Origin: Deltaproteobacteria bacterium
Lineage (GTDB): Bacteria > Desulfobacterota > Binatia > UBA9968
Direction of reading: 5' to 3'
Assembly: GCA_016193465.1 (NCBI GenBank)
Contig: JACPSE010000058.1
Span: 1-64,000, forward strand
Length of the DNA stretch: 64,000 nt
In this document: positions 15,656 to 23,946 of the stretch, piece after piece
How the letters are laid out: every line of letters begins with the position of its first letter
Position numbering within the stretch: the stretch's first letter is position 1
The notes under the pieces: generated by a model
The model's input: only the letters and a program-made list of their open reading frames with translations
Databases searched by the model: none
Told to the model about the DNA's origin: nothing
Program-made: the position numbers and the translations under genes

Positions 15656-16960
15656 CTACTCTCGCCTCTTACACTCCACCGGAAACCAGAATTTAAAAAT
15701 GGAACCTTTCCCCTCAACGCTGTCCACCTCAATCCCCCCACCGAGAAGCTCTAAGATCTTTTTCACATTCCTTAGACCTAAACCCATGCCTCCGTAGAGT
15801 CTCGTGTGCGAGCTGTCGATCTGGTGGAAAGGGTCAAAAATGACGTTGTAACGGTCGGCGGAGATGCCAATCCCCGTATCTTCTATCTCGCACTGTGCTA
15901 TCCGTCGCTCTGGAGAATAGCGGACCCTAACATTCACGCTTCCCTTCTCGGTAAACTTAATGGCATTATCAATCAGGTTCCGAAAAACTTTGGTGAGCTT
16001 TCCCTGGTCGCTGAAAAGCGGCGGCAGCTTCGAGTCAATCTCCCAATGGAGCTCAAGCTTCTTGTGCGTGGCCTCATCGCCTACCGTGTCCGTGATCACA
16101 TCCCGGATGTGATCCACCGTGAAAGGATCGGGATGAACCGCGACTCCTCCTGCCTCCAGTTGTGATACCTCAATCGCATTCTCCACCTGGAATAGCAGTC
16201 CGGCGCCGCTTCTTCGGACCGTCTGGAGGCTGTCCCTTTGTTTTTCGTTCATCTCGCCGAATATCCCGTCCATCAGAATTTCAACGTTACCGAGGATAAC
16301 GGTAACTGGCGTGCGCAGCTCGTGGGAGATAACGCTGAGGAGGCGCTCTTTAATGCCGCCCGATTCCTCAAGACGCAGGGTTAATTTGGTAAGGTCATCG
16401 ACGTTGTTTTTGAGGGCTGTAAAGAGCCGGGCATTTTCAATGGTGATGCCGATAACTCTCCCCATAGCCGCAAGGAGTTGAATTTCCTGCTCTCCAAAGC
16501 CGCCTCTTTCAGGGCTGGCGACGGCAAGGGTTCCGACCACCCCCTCGCGCGCCAGAAGCGGGACGCCCAGTAGGGAATTGATCCCCTCCTTTCTCAAGGA
16601 GAGATAAGCGCACGAGGAATCTGTCTGAATATTGTCCCATAAAACCGGACCTCTGGTGCGGACAATCTTTCCGGAACTCCTCTCTCCGATCTTGATGCTG
16701 CGGTATTTCTCCGCGTACTCATCGGGGAAACCTCTGTGGCTCAAGAGTTCAAGCTGCCCCGTCGCAGGGTCAAGAACCCTGATATTGCCATATCTGAGGT
16801 TCAAGACTTCCAGCACCTTATCCAGGGCACTGTCATAAATGCGGGCGGAGTTCTGGGCTATGGTCAGAAGGTCGGCCAAGGCAGACAAGGCCGAGTAACC
16901 GGTCAACCCAATTCCGTTAGGGACTCCAGATAACTTGGCTACCGCCATTGCGGACCTCAA
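15656..16960 (-). CDS. Cytoplasmic GAF histidine kinase
   Basis: A 434-residue soluble kinase: GAF domain about 35-182 (LNLRYGNIRVLDPATGQLELLSHRGFP, SLLGVPLLAREGVVGTLAVAS), HisKA with His213 (SVISHELRTPVTVILGN), and an ATPase domain about 310-428 with DTGIGISADRYNVIFDPF and YGGMGLGLRNVKKIL. It is first in a two-kinase unit with 13283-15655. A promoter and a palindromic operator lie upstream (17091-17137), leaving a leader of about 140 bases. No receiver domain or response regulator is present, so the pair probably feeds a regulator encoded elsewhere. Confidence 0.9.
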   Translation of the reverse strand: MRSAMAVAKLSGVPNGIGLTGYSALSALADLLTIAQNSARIYDSALDKVLEVLNLRYGNIRVLDPATGQLELLSHRGFPDEYAEKYRSIKIGERSSGKIVRTRGPVLWDNIQTDSSCAYLSLRKEGINSLLGVPLLAREGVVGTLAVASPERGGFGEQEIQLLAAMGRVIGITIENARLFTALKNNVDDLTKLTLRLEESGGIKERLLSVISHELRTPVTVILGNVEILMDGIFGEMNEKQRDSLQTVRRSGAGLLFQVENAIEVSQLEAGGVAVHPDPFTVDHIRDVITDTVGDEATHKKLELHWEIDSKLPPLFSDQGKLTKVFRNLIDNAIKFTEKGSVNVRVRYSPERRIAQCEIEDTGIGISADRYNVIFDPFHQIDSSHTRLYGGMGLGLRNVKKILELLGGGIEVDSVEGKGSIFKFWFPVECKRRE

Positions 16961-17090
16961 AAAGGATCAAGAAAACGACTATAGCCTGCAATATCCGTTC
17001 CCTATTAACAGAAATTCGGCCAATTGCCAAAAAGCGCTAGAGAAATTGGCGGGTTTGCTTGATTGCCTCAAGTTATTACTAGCTTTTTTG

Positions 17091-17137
17091 TGTCCTTGAT
17101 AAGGACATTATTGTACGCTGGCGTCAAATTGCGTCAA
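17091..17137 (-). promoter_or_regulatory. Promoter with palindromic operator for the kinase pair
   Basis: On the minus strand TTGACG (17137-17132) and TACAAT (17115-17110) are 16 bases apart. The perfect palindrome TGTCCTT-ATC-AAGGACA (17107-17091) starts two bases after the -10 box and would cover the transcript start, as a repressor operator does. The -35 region is a tandem copy of a 10-base unit (17121-17140), which provides two possible TTGACG boxes. Confidence 0.5.
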
Positions 17138-17174
17138 ATTATGAAGTGGCTGGGCTCGCGCCCTTCGGCAAAAC

Positions 17175-17789
17175 TCAGCCCTTGAACGCCGTCATATAAG
17201 GAAGCTTTGCCGCGGCTTTTTTTGCCTTGTCCAAATTAGCGTGGAGCATAGAGGTACAATCCCAAGAGCCTGTCATCAGCGCACTGCGGTAGCTGTCGGG
17301 GATGTCAAAGCGGATTTGTCTCTCGCGGCAAGAGAGCGATTTTTTCTCAAGGTCCAGCGATAGGACCCCTCGCGGATTTGACTCCACCGCCTTCATCAAT
17401 TCCTCGATCTCGATGGAGGTGACCGTTACAGTGGGCATTCCCATCATCACGCAATTGCCGGCAAAGATGGCGGCAAAGGATTCGCCGACGATGGCGTGAA
17501 TGCCAAAACGGAACAGCGCCTGTGGCGCGTGCTCTCTCGATGAGCCGCAGCCGAAATTCTTGTTGACGAGAAGGATCGACGCGCCTTGGTACTTGGGATC
17601 ATTGAACGGGTGAGATTTAGGCTTGCCCTCCGAATCAAATCTCTCATCGTAGAAAGGATACTCACCCATTCGAGCAAAGGTGATCTCCTTCAAGTAGCGC
17701 GCCGGAATGATCCGGTCGGTGTCGATATCGTTTCCCCGGATCGGAACGGCGGTCCCGGTCACTTTGGCAATCTTAGTCTCCACGGTCAT
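17175..17789 (-). CDS. leuD: 3-isopropylmalate dehydratase small subunit
   Basis: A 204-residue LeuD. With LeuC it isomerises 2-isopropylmalate to 3-isopropylmalate in leucine synthesis. Family motifs: GNDIDTDRIIPARYLKEITF, ILLVNKNFGCGSSREHAPQAL and FAAIFAGNCVMMGMPTVT. It follows leuC with a 74-base gap filled by a word repeat. The length is normal. Confidence 0.95.
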   Translation of the reverse strand: MTVETKIAKVTGTAVPIRGNDIDTDRIIPARYLKEITFARMGEYPFYDERFDSEGKPKSHPFNDPKYQGASILLVNKNFGCGSSREHAPQALFRFGIHAIVGESFAAIFAGNCVMMGMPTVTVTSIEIEELMKAVESNPRGVLSLDLEKKSLSCRERQIRFDIPDSYRSALMTGSWDCTSMLHANLDKAKKAAAKLPYMTAFKG

Positions 17790-17799
17790 TTTTTTCCTC

Positions 17800-17862
17800 G
17801 ATAGCTCTTAGCCGTCAGCGCTCAGCTTTCAGCTCTTGCTGACCGCTGATAGCTGATTGCTT
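17800..17862. repeat. Intergenic word repeat (GCTGAtagCTGA type)
   Basis: Short copies of AGCT.TCAGC/GCTGA.AGCTGA in both orientations between leuC and leuD. The same word family is at 38203-38272 and 48757-48838. Confidence 0.6.
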
Positions 17863-17863
17863 T

Positions 17864-19270
17864 TTAAACATACTCCCGCACATCAACAATCTTGCCGTTC
17901 ACGGCGGCTGCCGCGACCATCGCCGGGCTCATAAGAATCGTTCGGCCGCCCGGGCTTCCCTGCCGGCCGATGAAATTCCGGTTGGAAGAAGAGGCGCATA
18001 TCTCCCTTCCCTTTAATTTGTCCGGATTCATGGCCAGACACATCGAGCAGCCAGCTTCCCTCCATTCAAAACCCGCCTCGGTAAAAATGCGGTCCAACCC
18101 CTCCTTTTCCGCCAGGACCTTAACTGCCGCCGACCCCGGGACAACGAGCGCCCGTATAGCGGGGTGAACCTTTCTGCCCTTAGCTATTTTAGCGGCTGCG
18201 CGTAAATCACTTAGACGTGAGTTGGTGCACGAGCCGACGAAGGCCACATTGATCGGAGTTCCCAGAATAGGACTTCCGGGTTTCCAACCCATGTGCTCGT
18301 ACGCCCGCTTTGCCCCTTCAGGGTCAGAGCATCGTTCCGGATCGGGAAGCTTCTCCAAAATACCTACGGCCTGCCCGGGGTTGATCCCCCAAGTCACCGT
18401 CGGCTCAATCTCCGAAGCCTCCATGTCCACGACATCGTCATAGTGGGCATCGGGGTCTGAGGCGATCGAACTCCAGTAGGCAACGGCCCTTTCAAAGTCC
18501 TCGCCTTTGGGAACGAACTCTCTTCCTTTGAGAAACGCGAAAGTAATCTCGTCCGGATTCACGTACCCAACCAGGGCGCCCCCTTCGATGCTCATGTTGC
18601 AGATGGTCATCCGCTCCTCCATGCTCATTTTCTCAACAACCGAGCCGCCGTATTCGTAGGCAAACCCTTTTCCTCCACCTACACCCAACCTGCGGATGAT
18701 GAAAAGGATAATGTCTTTGGCATAAACCCCTGCTGAAAGGGCCCCATGTATATTGATTCTACGCACCTTGAGCTTGTCCATCGCCAGCGTCTGCGTTGCC
18801 AGGACGTCGCGGACCTGGCTTGTCCCAATGCCAAAGGCGAGTGTGCCGAACGCCCCGTGCGTGCTGGTATGGCTGTCTCCACAAGCCAGCGTCATCCCCG
18901 GCTGGGTCAAGCCGAGCTGGGGACCGATCACATGGACGATGCCTTGCCGGTCACTGTCGAGGCCGTAAAATTGAATCCCAAACTGGCCGGTATTCTTTTC
19001 CAGGGCTTGAGTTAACTCCTCAGCCTGGGAGTCGAGAAACGGGCGAGCCCGCATGTCCGTAGGCACTATATGATCAAGCGTGGCAAAGGTCCTCTCCGGA
19101 AAGGCAACCTTCAAACCTTTTTCCCGCAGCATGTCGAAGGCAGGAGCAGTGGTAATCTCGTGGATCAGATGGAGGCCGATAAAGATTTGCGTCTGGCCGG
19201 TGGGCAGTATGTCAACCGTGTGGGACTCCCAAACTTTGTCGTAAAGTGTCCGTCCTGAACCTTTTGCCAT
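17864..19270 (-). CDS. leuC: 3-isopropylmalate dehydratase large subunit
   Basis: The start is ATG 19270 ([20 protein letters not shown]): the SD-like AGGGGGGGAA lies 8-9 bases before it, inside the longer frame that begins at 19294. The product is about 468 residues, normal for LeuC. It binds a 4Fe-4S cluster through Cys in [11 protein letters not shown] and in [11 protein letters not shown]. Other motifs are [23 protein letters not shown] and [24 protein letters not shown]. It works with LeuD just downstream. leuCD are separated from leuAB by asd, truA and several accessory genes, a split arrangement. Confidence 0.95.
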   Translation of the reverse strand: MAKGSGRTLYDKVWESHTVDILPTGQTQIFIGLHLIHEITTAPAFDMLREKGLKVAFPERTFATLDHIVPTDMRARPFLDSQAEELTQALEKNTGQFGIQFYGLDSDRQGIVHVIGPQLGLTQPGMTLACGDSHTSTHGAFGTLAFGIGTSQVRDVLATQTLAMDKLKVRRINIHGALSAGVYAKDIILFIIRRLGVGGGKGFAYEYGGSVVEKMSMEERMTICNMSIEGGALVGYVNPDEITFAFLKGREFVPKGEDFERAVAYWSSIASDPDAHYDDVVDMEASEIEPTVTWGINPGQAVGILEKLPDPERCSDPEGAKRAYEHMGWKPGSPILGTPINVAFVGSCTNSRLSDLRAAAKIAKGRKVHPAIRALVVPGSAAVKVLAEKEGLDRIFTEAGFEWREAGCSMCLAMNPDKLKGREICASSSNRNFIGRQGSPGGRTILMSPAMVAAAAVNGKIVDVREYV

Positions 19271-19354
19271 TCTGAGATTCCCCCCCTGATGCAAATCATA
19301 TCTGCCCGTTCCGGCGAGTTCAAGGGCCTCTATTCCACCATTCCACGCCGCACG

Positions 19355-20524
19355 CTAGCGCTGCTGGCTCAGGAGGTCGTAGATAAGATAATAGAACTTA
19401 ACCATCGAGGGGAGATAGACCGTCAAGAACTCCTTAGGAGAAAAACTCTTGCGCGCAGGATCCACATGGGTAAACAGCTTGAGGATTGCAACGTGCACCC
19501 TGCTCTGATCCTGCACGGCATCCGCCAGCCTGAGGCTCTCCGTATAGGGAATCAGAGGGTCCGTGCTCCCGTGACCGATCAGGAGATAGGCGCCGATCGA
19601 AGGAAGCACGGGGGCGAGCGAGAGCTTTTCTAAATATTCCCGCACCCGTGGATCAACGCTCTGCATCAGATCGTCCACGCGCCGGGGGTCCTCATTTGTC
19701 AAAAGTTCGTAGAGCTTCCTGCCGGCTGGAGTCAACCGGCTGACAAGCGGAAAAATCTCGTTTTTCTTTTTTTCCTCTTCCTTTGTGAAAATCTCTCTGA
19801 GGAGTCTCCGATCCCGCTCGTTTTGAACGTAATCCACGTTGTTCATAAAAAAGACCCATTTGCCGTAAGGCTCCGGCTTTAGGAAACCCTTCTCATCGCG
19901 GTACTCGTAGTGACCAGTCGTGATAAAGCGGATGACGTTGATGGGATCATAGTAGCCGCCGAAGGAAACCAGAAACTTGACTTGATGGCGAAGTGAGGGA
20001 TGCCCGGCCGCCATGAACGTAGGTCCGGCGCCGTAACTAAAACCCAGCAGCCCCATCTTGCTTTCATCCACTATCTCTTTCCTGGAAGCCAGGTAAAGAA
20101 ATGAGGCAACGATGTCATCCACATCGCTGAACAGGATCCGAAAGGACTTCATGCCTTTAAGCTCAGGGACCAGCACTACAAAACCAGAACGCGCCAGGGA
20201 GCGCGCGAAGCGAATCAGCCGAGGATCATCTTTGCCCGCCTCTATGATCCCGTGTGTGAGGAGTATAGCAGCCCGCCTTTTGCCGTCCGGCACGCGGTAC
20301 AGGTCCGCGGGGATCTGTTCGTCCCCTGTGGAAATCTGCACCCGCTCTGCTACGGGAACTGGCGTGACCCACGCCAGCGCCCCGTGATCGGGCTCATGAA
20401 CGGTTTTCTCGTCCAGAATATCGCGTAAAAACAGAGCAGTGACCGTCCCCAGCCGGATCTGAGGGAAAAAGACGACGAAGAGCAAAAGCAGGCAGCCGAG
20501 GATAAAAGAGAGCTTTCTTTTCAT
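19355..20524 (-). CDS. Membrane-anchored or exported alpha/beta hydrolase
   Basis: A 389-residue protein. Residues 4-30 are strongly hydrophobic (LSFILGCLLLLFVVFFPQIRLG) and act as signal or anchor. The alpha/beta hydrolase fold follows: oxyanion segment LLTHGIIEAGK near 88-97, nucleophile elbow GFSYGAG with Ser163, acid in GHGSTDPLIP (Asp322) and His353 in LFTHVDP, a complete triad. A charged helical insert (about 235-300) forms a cap. The substrate is unknown; dienelactone-hydrolase-like and acyl-hydrolase relatives exist. It sits between leuC and truA on the same strand. Confidence 0.8.
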   Translation of the reverse strand: MKRKLSFILGCLLLLFVVFFPQIRLGTVTALFLRDILDEKTVHEPDHGALAWVTPVPVAERVQISTGDEQIPADLYRVPDGKRRAAILLTHGIIEAGKDDPRLIRFARSLARSGFVVLVPELKGMKSFRILFSDVDDIVASFLYLASRKEIVDESKMGLLGFSYGAGPTFMAAGHPSLRHQVKFLVSFGGYYDPINVIRFITTGHYEYRDEKGFLKPEPYGKWVFFMNNVDYVQNERDRRLLREIFTKEEEKKKNEIFPLVSRLTPAGRKLYELLTNEDPRRVDDLMQSVDPRVREYLEKLSLAPVLPSIGAYLLIGHGSTDPLIPYTESLRLADAVQDQSRVHVAILKLFTHVDPARKSFSPKEFLTVYLPSMVKFYYLIYDLLSQQR

Positions 20525-20529
20525 GCCTT

Positions 20530-20588
20530 TTGCCTTTTTTTCTGTTGCCTGTTGTCTCTCGCCTGTCGCCTTCTTATCGTTGCCTTTT
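20530..20588. repeat. Intergenic word repeat (TTGCCTgttGCCT type)
   Basis: Repeated TTGCCT, GTTGCCTG and CGCCTGTCGCCTT words in the gap between truA and the hydrolase gene. The same family is at 29338-29403, 53105-53160, 56513-56627, 56888-56915 and 60688-60716. Confidence 0.55.
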
Positions 20589-21320
20589 TTAGTATTTTAC
20601 TTCCACCAGAAACAGCCCATGGGGCGGCGCCGTCGGACCCGCCAGCCGTCTATCCTCAGCCTTCAGGAGGTCGGCAAAATCTGCGGCGCTTCTTTCTCTT
20701 CTTCCCACTTCCACAAGTGTCCCCACGATGTTGCGCACCATATGCCTGAGAAAAGCGGTCGCTTCCACAGTGTAAACCAGAAACCCATCCTTCGGGCTCA
20801 AGGAATTGTGAAAAATCTTCCTTACAGCATGCTCAGCATCGCATCCGGCAGCTTGAAAGGAGCCGAAATCATGCTCTCCTTCTAGAGATTGAATTGCCTC
20901 CTGCATGGAGAGGAGATCCAGCCGGTCGCGTATATGCCAGGAAAAGCGGCGGTAAAAAGCCGATGGGATCGGATGGTTCCATATTCTGTACTGGTACACC
21001 CGGCTCTTAGCGTCTCGCCGCGCATCGAAAGAGTCCGCTACCAGTTCGACCTGTTTTACCACGATGTCCTGCGGAGTCAGGGCATTAAGCCCCTTTTGCA
21101 GCAGGCCAACATCAAGATCGCCCGCATAAATAAAATTGGCAACTTGACCCAGAGCATGGACTCCGGCATCCGTACGGCCCGATCCGTTGAGTCGAGTCTT
21201 CACCCCGAGGATCTTCTCCAACGCCCGCTCCAAAACCTCTTGGATTGTCTGACCGTTCGGCTGAACCTGCCAACCGTGATAATTAGTCCCGTCATATTCG
21301 ATGGTTAGCTTGATATTCAT
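20589..21320 (-). CDS. truA: tRNA pseudouridine(38-40) synthase
   Basis: A 243-residue TruA that makes pseudouridine at positions 38-40 of tRNA anticodon stems. The N-terminal motif IEYDGTNYHGWQVQPN and the catalytic Asp51 in GSGRTDAGVHALGQVANF are present, as are ALTPQDIVV, RYQYRIWN-like SRVYQYRIWNHP and FLRHMVRNIVGTLVEVG. Length and order are normal. In related bacteria it also sits next to asd; here an accessory block separates them. Confidence 0.95.
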   Translation of the reverse strand: MNIKLTIEYDGTNYHGWQVQPNGQTIQEVLERALEKILGVKTRLNGSGRTDAGVHALGQVANFIYAGDLDVGLLQKGLNALTPQDIVVKQVELVADSFDARRDAKSRVYQYRIWNHPIPSAFYRRFSWHIRDRLDLLSMQEAIQSLEGEHDFGSFQAAGCDAEHAVRKIFHNSLSPKDGFLVYTVEATAFLRHMVRNIVGTLVEVGRRERSAADFADLLKAEDRRLAGPTAPPHGLFLVEVKY

Positions 21321-21366
21321 GATAACTGCGGTGGCTCGTGCTCGTAGCTCGTGTTCGTCCTATGGG

Positions 21367-21534
21367 TCAGATCCCGCCGTACTCCTTAACGGGATCGTCG
21401 TAGTAGTTGGGCAGGTACATGTGATTGTAGACGGTGTAGCTCTTGCAGCCGTAGCGCTGCGTGGCTTCGAAATACGGCGACCTTCGTATCCGCGCCCCCC
21501 GCGCGATGGTCCCGATGTCGAAGGCTTCACTCAT
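21367..21534 (-). pseudogene. GcvT/DmdA-like aminomethyltransferase fragment (N-terminal 55 residues)
   Basis: The frame ATG 21534 to TGA 21367 encodes 55 residues ending SPYFEATQRYGCKSYTVYNHM, then YLPNYYDDPVKEYGGI. This matches the N-terminus of folate-dependent GcvT-like proteins, which typically read (R)SPYFEATLR.GA..(F/Y)..YNHM..P..YGDP..EY. Full proteins are over 350 residues, so about 85 percent is missing. The reading frame ends at a word repeat (21328-21362) before truA, so the rest was lost at that point. It is probably a decayed remnant. Confidence 0.6.
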
Positions 21535-21773
21535 CAGCTTCTATTTACCTGAAACGGGCAATGCTTGCCAAGCCTTTGGCAGCCATAATGGGATTATGCC
21601 GACCACCCAAGCGGCCTTTTACAACCGTTACGGACGTTCAAAATGCTTGACAAGTTCTTGGAAAGGCAAGACCATCACCGTTATTTGTGAAATCAGGACT
21701 GTCAATCGGCCTTGGAAATGACACAAAAGGTTGTTTCAAAGATAGACACAACGTACAATCAGCCAGTGGAAAG

Positions 21774-22766
21774 ATGCAGATACTGTTAGCAGCAATGATG
21801 TTAGTAGGTTTGTTCGCAGCGGGCTGCGTCCAAGCGGTCGCGCCGCATGCCGAGCTTGAGAAGCTTCCCATCATCGACAGCCATGGGCATCTTAACGGAG
21901 ACATCTCAGCCGAAACACTTATCGCCCTCATGGACCGGTCTGGGGTCAGCCGCATGGTTTTAATGGCAAGGTATTATGCCTCAGCCTATTCTGCCGGCTC
22001 GGGCAGCGATGAGCAGGCCTTGGACTACAGTAGAAAGTACCCGGGACGATTCATCCCGTTTGTAGCAGGACAGCGAGGAAGCCTGGGGCAAAAAAACCGG
22101 TCTCGCTGGCTTAAACCAGATGGTGTTGCTGAAAACCTGCTTTTGGAAACCGAGCAAAAGCTGCGCTCAGGGGAGTTTTATGGACTGGGAGAGTTCATCA
22201 TCCGTCACTATGACTATCAGGCGCACGGCCAAGGAGGCAGCGAATTGAATATCCCCGTGGATACCCCTTTGATGCGCCGCTTCGCGGCGCTTGCGGAAAA
22301 GTTCCGAGTGCCCCTGCTCCTTCACGCTGAAGGCGAGCCCGAGGTCGTCAAGGGGATGAGAAGCTTGCTCGAATACAACCCGAAAGCGAAGGTTATCTGG
22401 GCCCATAACTGCGGGCGGAGCTCCGCCGAGATCATAGGCCAAATGCTTACGAGATATACGAACCTCTTTTGCGACCTGGGAGGAATGCTGAATGCTTCCT
22501 TTGCGGGCTACGGCAGATACTGGCCTAGAGCAACCCAATGGATGCATCTTATTGAGGACGGATCAGGGCAACTCTATCCTGAGATGCAAGCGCTTTATGA
22601 GCGTTTCCCTGATCGTTTCCTGATCGGGACCGATCCAGCTCACACACCGGCCTTAGCCCAATACGAGAAGCGCATCCATCGGTTCCGCCAACTTCTCTCT
22701 AACCTTGGGCCTGAAACCGCGCAGCGCCTAGCCTTTAAGAACGCAGAGGCGCTATTTAGAAGGTAA
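21774..22766 (+). CDS. Amidohydrolase-family lipoprotein
   Basis: About 330 residues from ATG 21774. The start was chosen because MQILLAAMMLVGLFAAGC is a lipoprotein signal with the lipobox FAAGC; the longer frame from 21687 adds a charged tail in front of it. The mature protein is a TIM-barrel amidohydrolase: metal-binding HxH in IDSHGHLNGD, HAEGEPEVVKG, IWAHNCGRSS, and a late acidic motif IGTDPAHTPAL. It is likely tethered in the periplasm. The reaction is unknown; relatives include amidohydrolase 2 decarboxylases and hydrolases. It reads against all neighbours, consistent with an insertion. Confidence 0.78.
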   Translation: MQILLAAMMLVGLFAAGCVQAVAPHAELEKLPIIDSHGHLNGDISAETLIALMDRSGVSRMVLMARYYASAYSAGSGSDEQALDYSRKYPGRFIPFVAGQRGSLGQKNRSRWLKPDGVAENLLLETEQKLRSGEFYGLGEFIIRHYDYQAHGQGGSELNIPVDTPLMRRFAALAEKFRVPLLLHAEGEPEVVKGMRSLLEYNPKAKVIWAHNCGRSSAEIIGQMLTRYTNLFCDLGGMLNASFAGYGRYWPRATQWMHLIEDGSGQLYPEMQALYERFPDRFLIGTDPAHTPALAQYEKRIHRFRQLLSNLGPETAQRLAFKNAEALFRR

Positions 22767-22772
22767 AATTTC

Positions 22773-22819
22773 TACAGGTGATCCCTAATCAAGATCTCGG
22801 CGATCTGGACCGCATTCAA
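22773..22819. repeat. Partial copy of the asd 3-prime end (direct repeat, left)
   Basis: 47 bases matching 23948-23994 at 44 positions. On the minus strand it still encodes LNAVQIAEILIRDHL plus a stop, the exact C-terminus of Asd. The right copy is the living gene end. The two lie 1175 bases apart and enclose the antitoxin and vapBC genes. Confidence 0.9.
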
Positions 22820-22838
22820 CGTCGAGGAAGCGGGGACA

Positions 22839-22873
22839 GGTCTTGCATTCACACATTGTCGTAATGCAAGACC
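22839..22873. repeat. REP-like stem-loop
   Basis: A perfect 11-base inverted repeat, GGTCTTGCATT and AATGCAAGACC, with a 13-base loop, directly beside the partial asd copy. It resembles REP/RAYT-type palindromes left by IS200-like transposases; no transposase gene is in the window. Confidence 0.55.
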
Positions 22874-22972
22874 CACCCCATAAATGCGCACCGTAATGTT
22901 CATCTGGACAACGATAGCCCACCGGGGTATTATTCGGCCAGGGTTTTCGATATTATCTAACTGAGGTCCAGC

Positions 22973-23197
22973 ATGGAGCGCGCTCCAATTTCCGAACCGC
23001 CGGGTTTCAGTAATCTCTCCAAAGCGGAGCAGATCCGGTACTTGCAAGCGCTTTGGGACCATATCTCAGAAAATCCGAGCGAGGTTCCGGTCCCCGAGAG
23101 TCACGTCGAGCTTGCCGAGCAACGCCTTGCGGAGTATCAGCGCGATCCGAAAAAAGCCCGTCCCGCCCATGATGTTCTCGACCGCCTGCGTGGTTGA
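22973..23197 (+). CDS. Addiction-module antitoxin (CHP02574/Unstab_antitox type), orphan
   Basis: A 74-residue protein with the family pattern: LSKAEQIRYLQALWDHISENP, then V.VPESHVELAEQRLAEYQRDPKKARPAHDVLDRLRG. Such proteins are RelB-like antitoxins normally followed by a RelE/ParE-type toxin. No toxin gene follows: the next gene (vapC) is convergent and ends 30 bases away. GAGG before the ATG serves as ribosome binding site. It is the only plus-strand gene within the repeat-bounded islet. Confidence 0.75.
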   Translation: MERAPISEPPGFSNLSKAEQIRYLQALWDHISENPSEVPVPESHVELAEQRLAEYQRDPKKARPAHDVLDRLRG

Positions 23198-23227
23198 TCT
23201 AGCGACCTAAAAGCGTTGAGACTAATT

Positions 23228-23638
23228 TTATCTGCGAGCAGGGGGGACGAGACGGTAACCGGCCTCTGCGAAATGCGGGTCCAGGGCAAGCACATCACGA
23301 AGACCCTGCGCGCGCATGAATTCCAGGCTCACGCAGTCCACAAGGCTCAGCCGTCGGCGATCCTCCCGCAGCAGCCGCTCAGTCGCCTTCCGGTGGAGAG
23401 CCTCGGAGACCCACTCGACGGACATCACGGGCACGAGGTGACCCACAAAGTCACGAACCGGCGCGAGACCGAGGCGGTGCTGGAGGAGGGCAACTGTCTC
23501 CACGATGACATACGATGTAGTCCAGAGGGTACGTCCTCCTTCCAGGGCTTCACGAAAGGCTCGGAAAACCTCGGCGTGCCTGTCCTCGCTTCGGACCAGC
23601 AGCGCATAGAGCCCTGAAGTATCGAGAAAGAGACTCAA
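23228..23638 (-). CDS. vapC: VapC-type PIN-domain toxin
   Basis: A 136-residue PIN-domain ribonuclease. The acidic site residues are visible: Asp in MSLFLDTSGLYALL, Glu in SYVIVETVALL, Asp in LSLVDCVSLEFM and Asp in ALDPHFAEAGY. VapC toxins cleave tRNA or rRNA when not bound by antitoxin. Its ATG overlaps the vapB stop (ATGA, 4 bases), the usual coupling. All catalytic positions seem intact, so it should be active. Confidence 0.88.
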   Translation of the reverse strand: MSLFLDTSGLYALLVRSEDRHAEVFRAFREALEGGRTLWTTSYVIVETVALLQHRLGLAPVRDFVGHLVPVMSVEWVSEALHRKATERLLREDRRRLSLVDCVSLEFMRAQGLRDVLALDPHFAEAGYRLVPPARR

Positions 23639-23892
23639 CGGCGGTAAGCCTCGGCGAGATGGCGATCATGGTTGACAGCAATGCGAGAAGGCCGCTCCCG
23701 ATCACTGTATTTCCCGCACACTGCCAGCGCCGAGCGCATCAAATCCTCGCGGGTGGGGGCTGTTTCATCTACACTCAGGCGCTCGCTCACGCAGCGCCGC
23801 ACCGCTTCGGCAAGGGATACACCGAGTCTCCGTGCCCAGCGCCGCAGCCGGCGGTACTGCTCCTCAGGTAGCTGTATCTGCGTACGCACCAT
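23635..23892 (-). CDS. vapB: VapB-type ribbon-helix-helix antitoxin
   Basis: An 85-residue antitoxin. The N-terminal ribbon-helix-helix is typical: MVRTQIQLPEEQYRRLRRWARRLGVSLAEAVRRCV. The C-terminal part (TREDLMRSALAVCGKYSDRERPSRIAVNHDRHLAEAYRR) would wrap the toxin. The start abuts an operator palindrome and the promoter leaves only a few bases of leader, so the mRNA is probably nearly leaderless. Confidence 0.85.
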   Translation of the reverse strand: MVRTQIQLPEEQYRRLRRWARRLGVSLAEAVRRCVSERLSVDETAPTREDLMRSALAVCGKYSDRERPSRIAVNHDRHLAEAYRR

Positions 23893-23930
23893 GATGTAAT
23901 GATTTATACATCCTTTGGCCGGGAGGTCAA
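23893..23930 (-). promoter_or_regulatory. vapBC promoter with operator palindrome
   Basis: Minus strand TTGACC (23930-23925), 16-base spacer, TATAAA (23908-23903). The inverted repeat GATGTA-8-TACATC (23893-23912) covers the -10 box and touches the vapB start codon, as expected for autorepression by the VapBC complex. Confidence 0.6.
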
Positions 23931-23946
23931 GATACCTGGTGCCTGC

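Noticed and set aside
22772-23062. 96-codon minus-strand frame ending LNAVQIAEILIRDHL as a gene
   Set aside because: Only the last 15 codons match anything, the copied asd end; the rest overlaps the antitoxin start and the REP-like hairpin.
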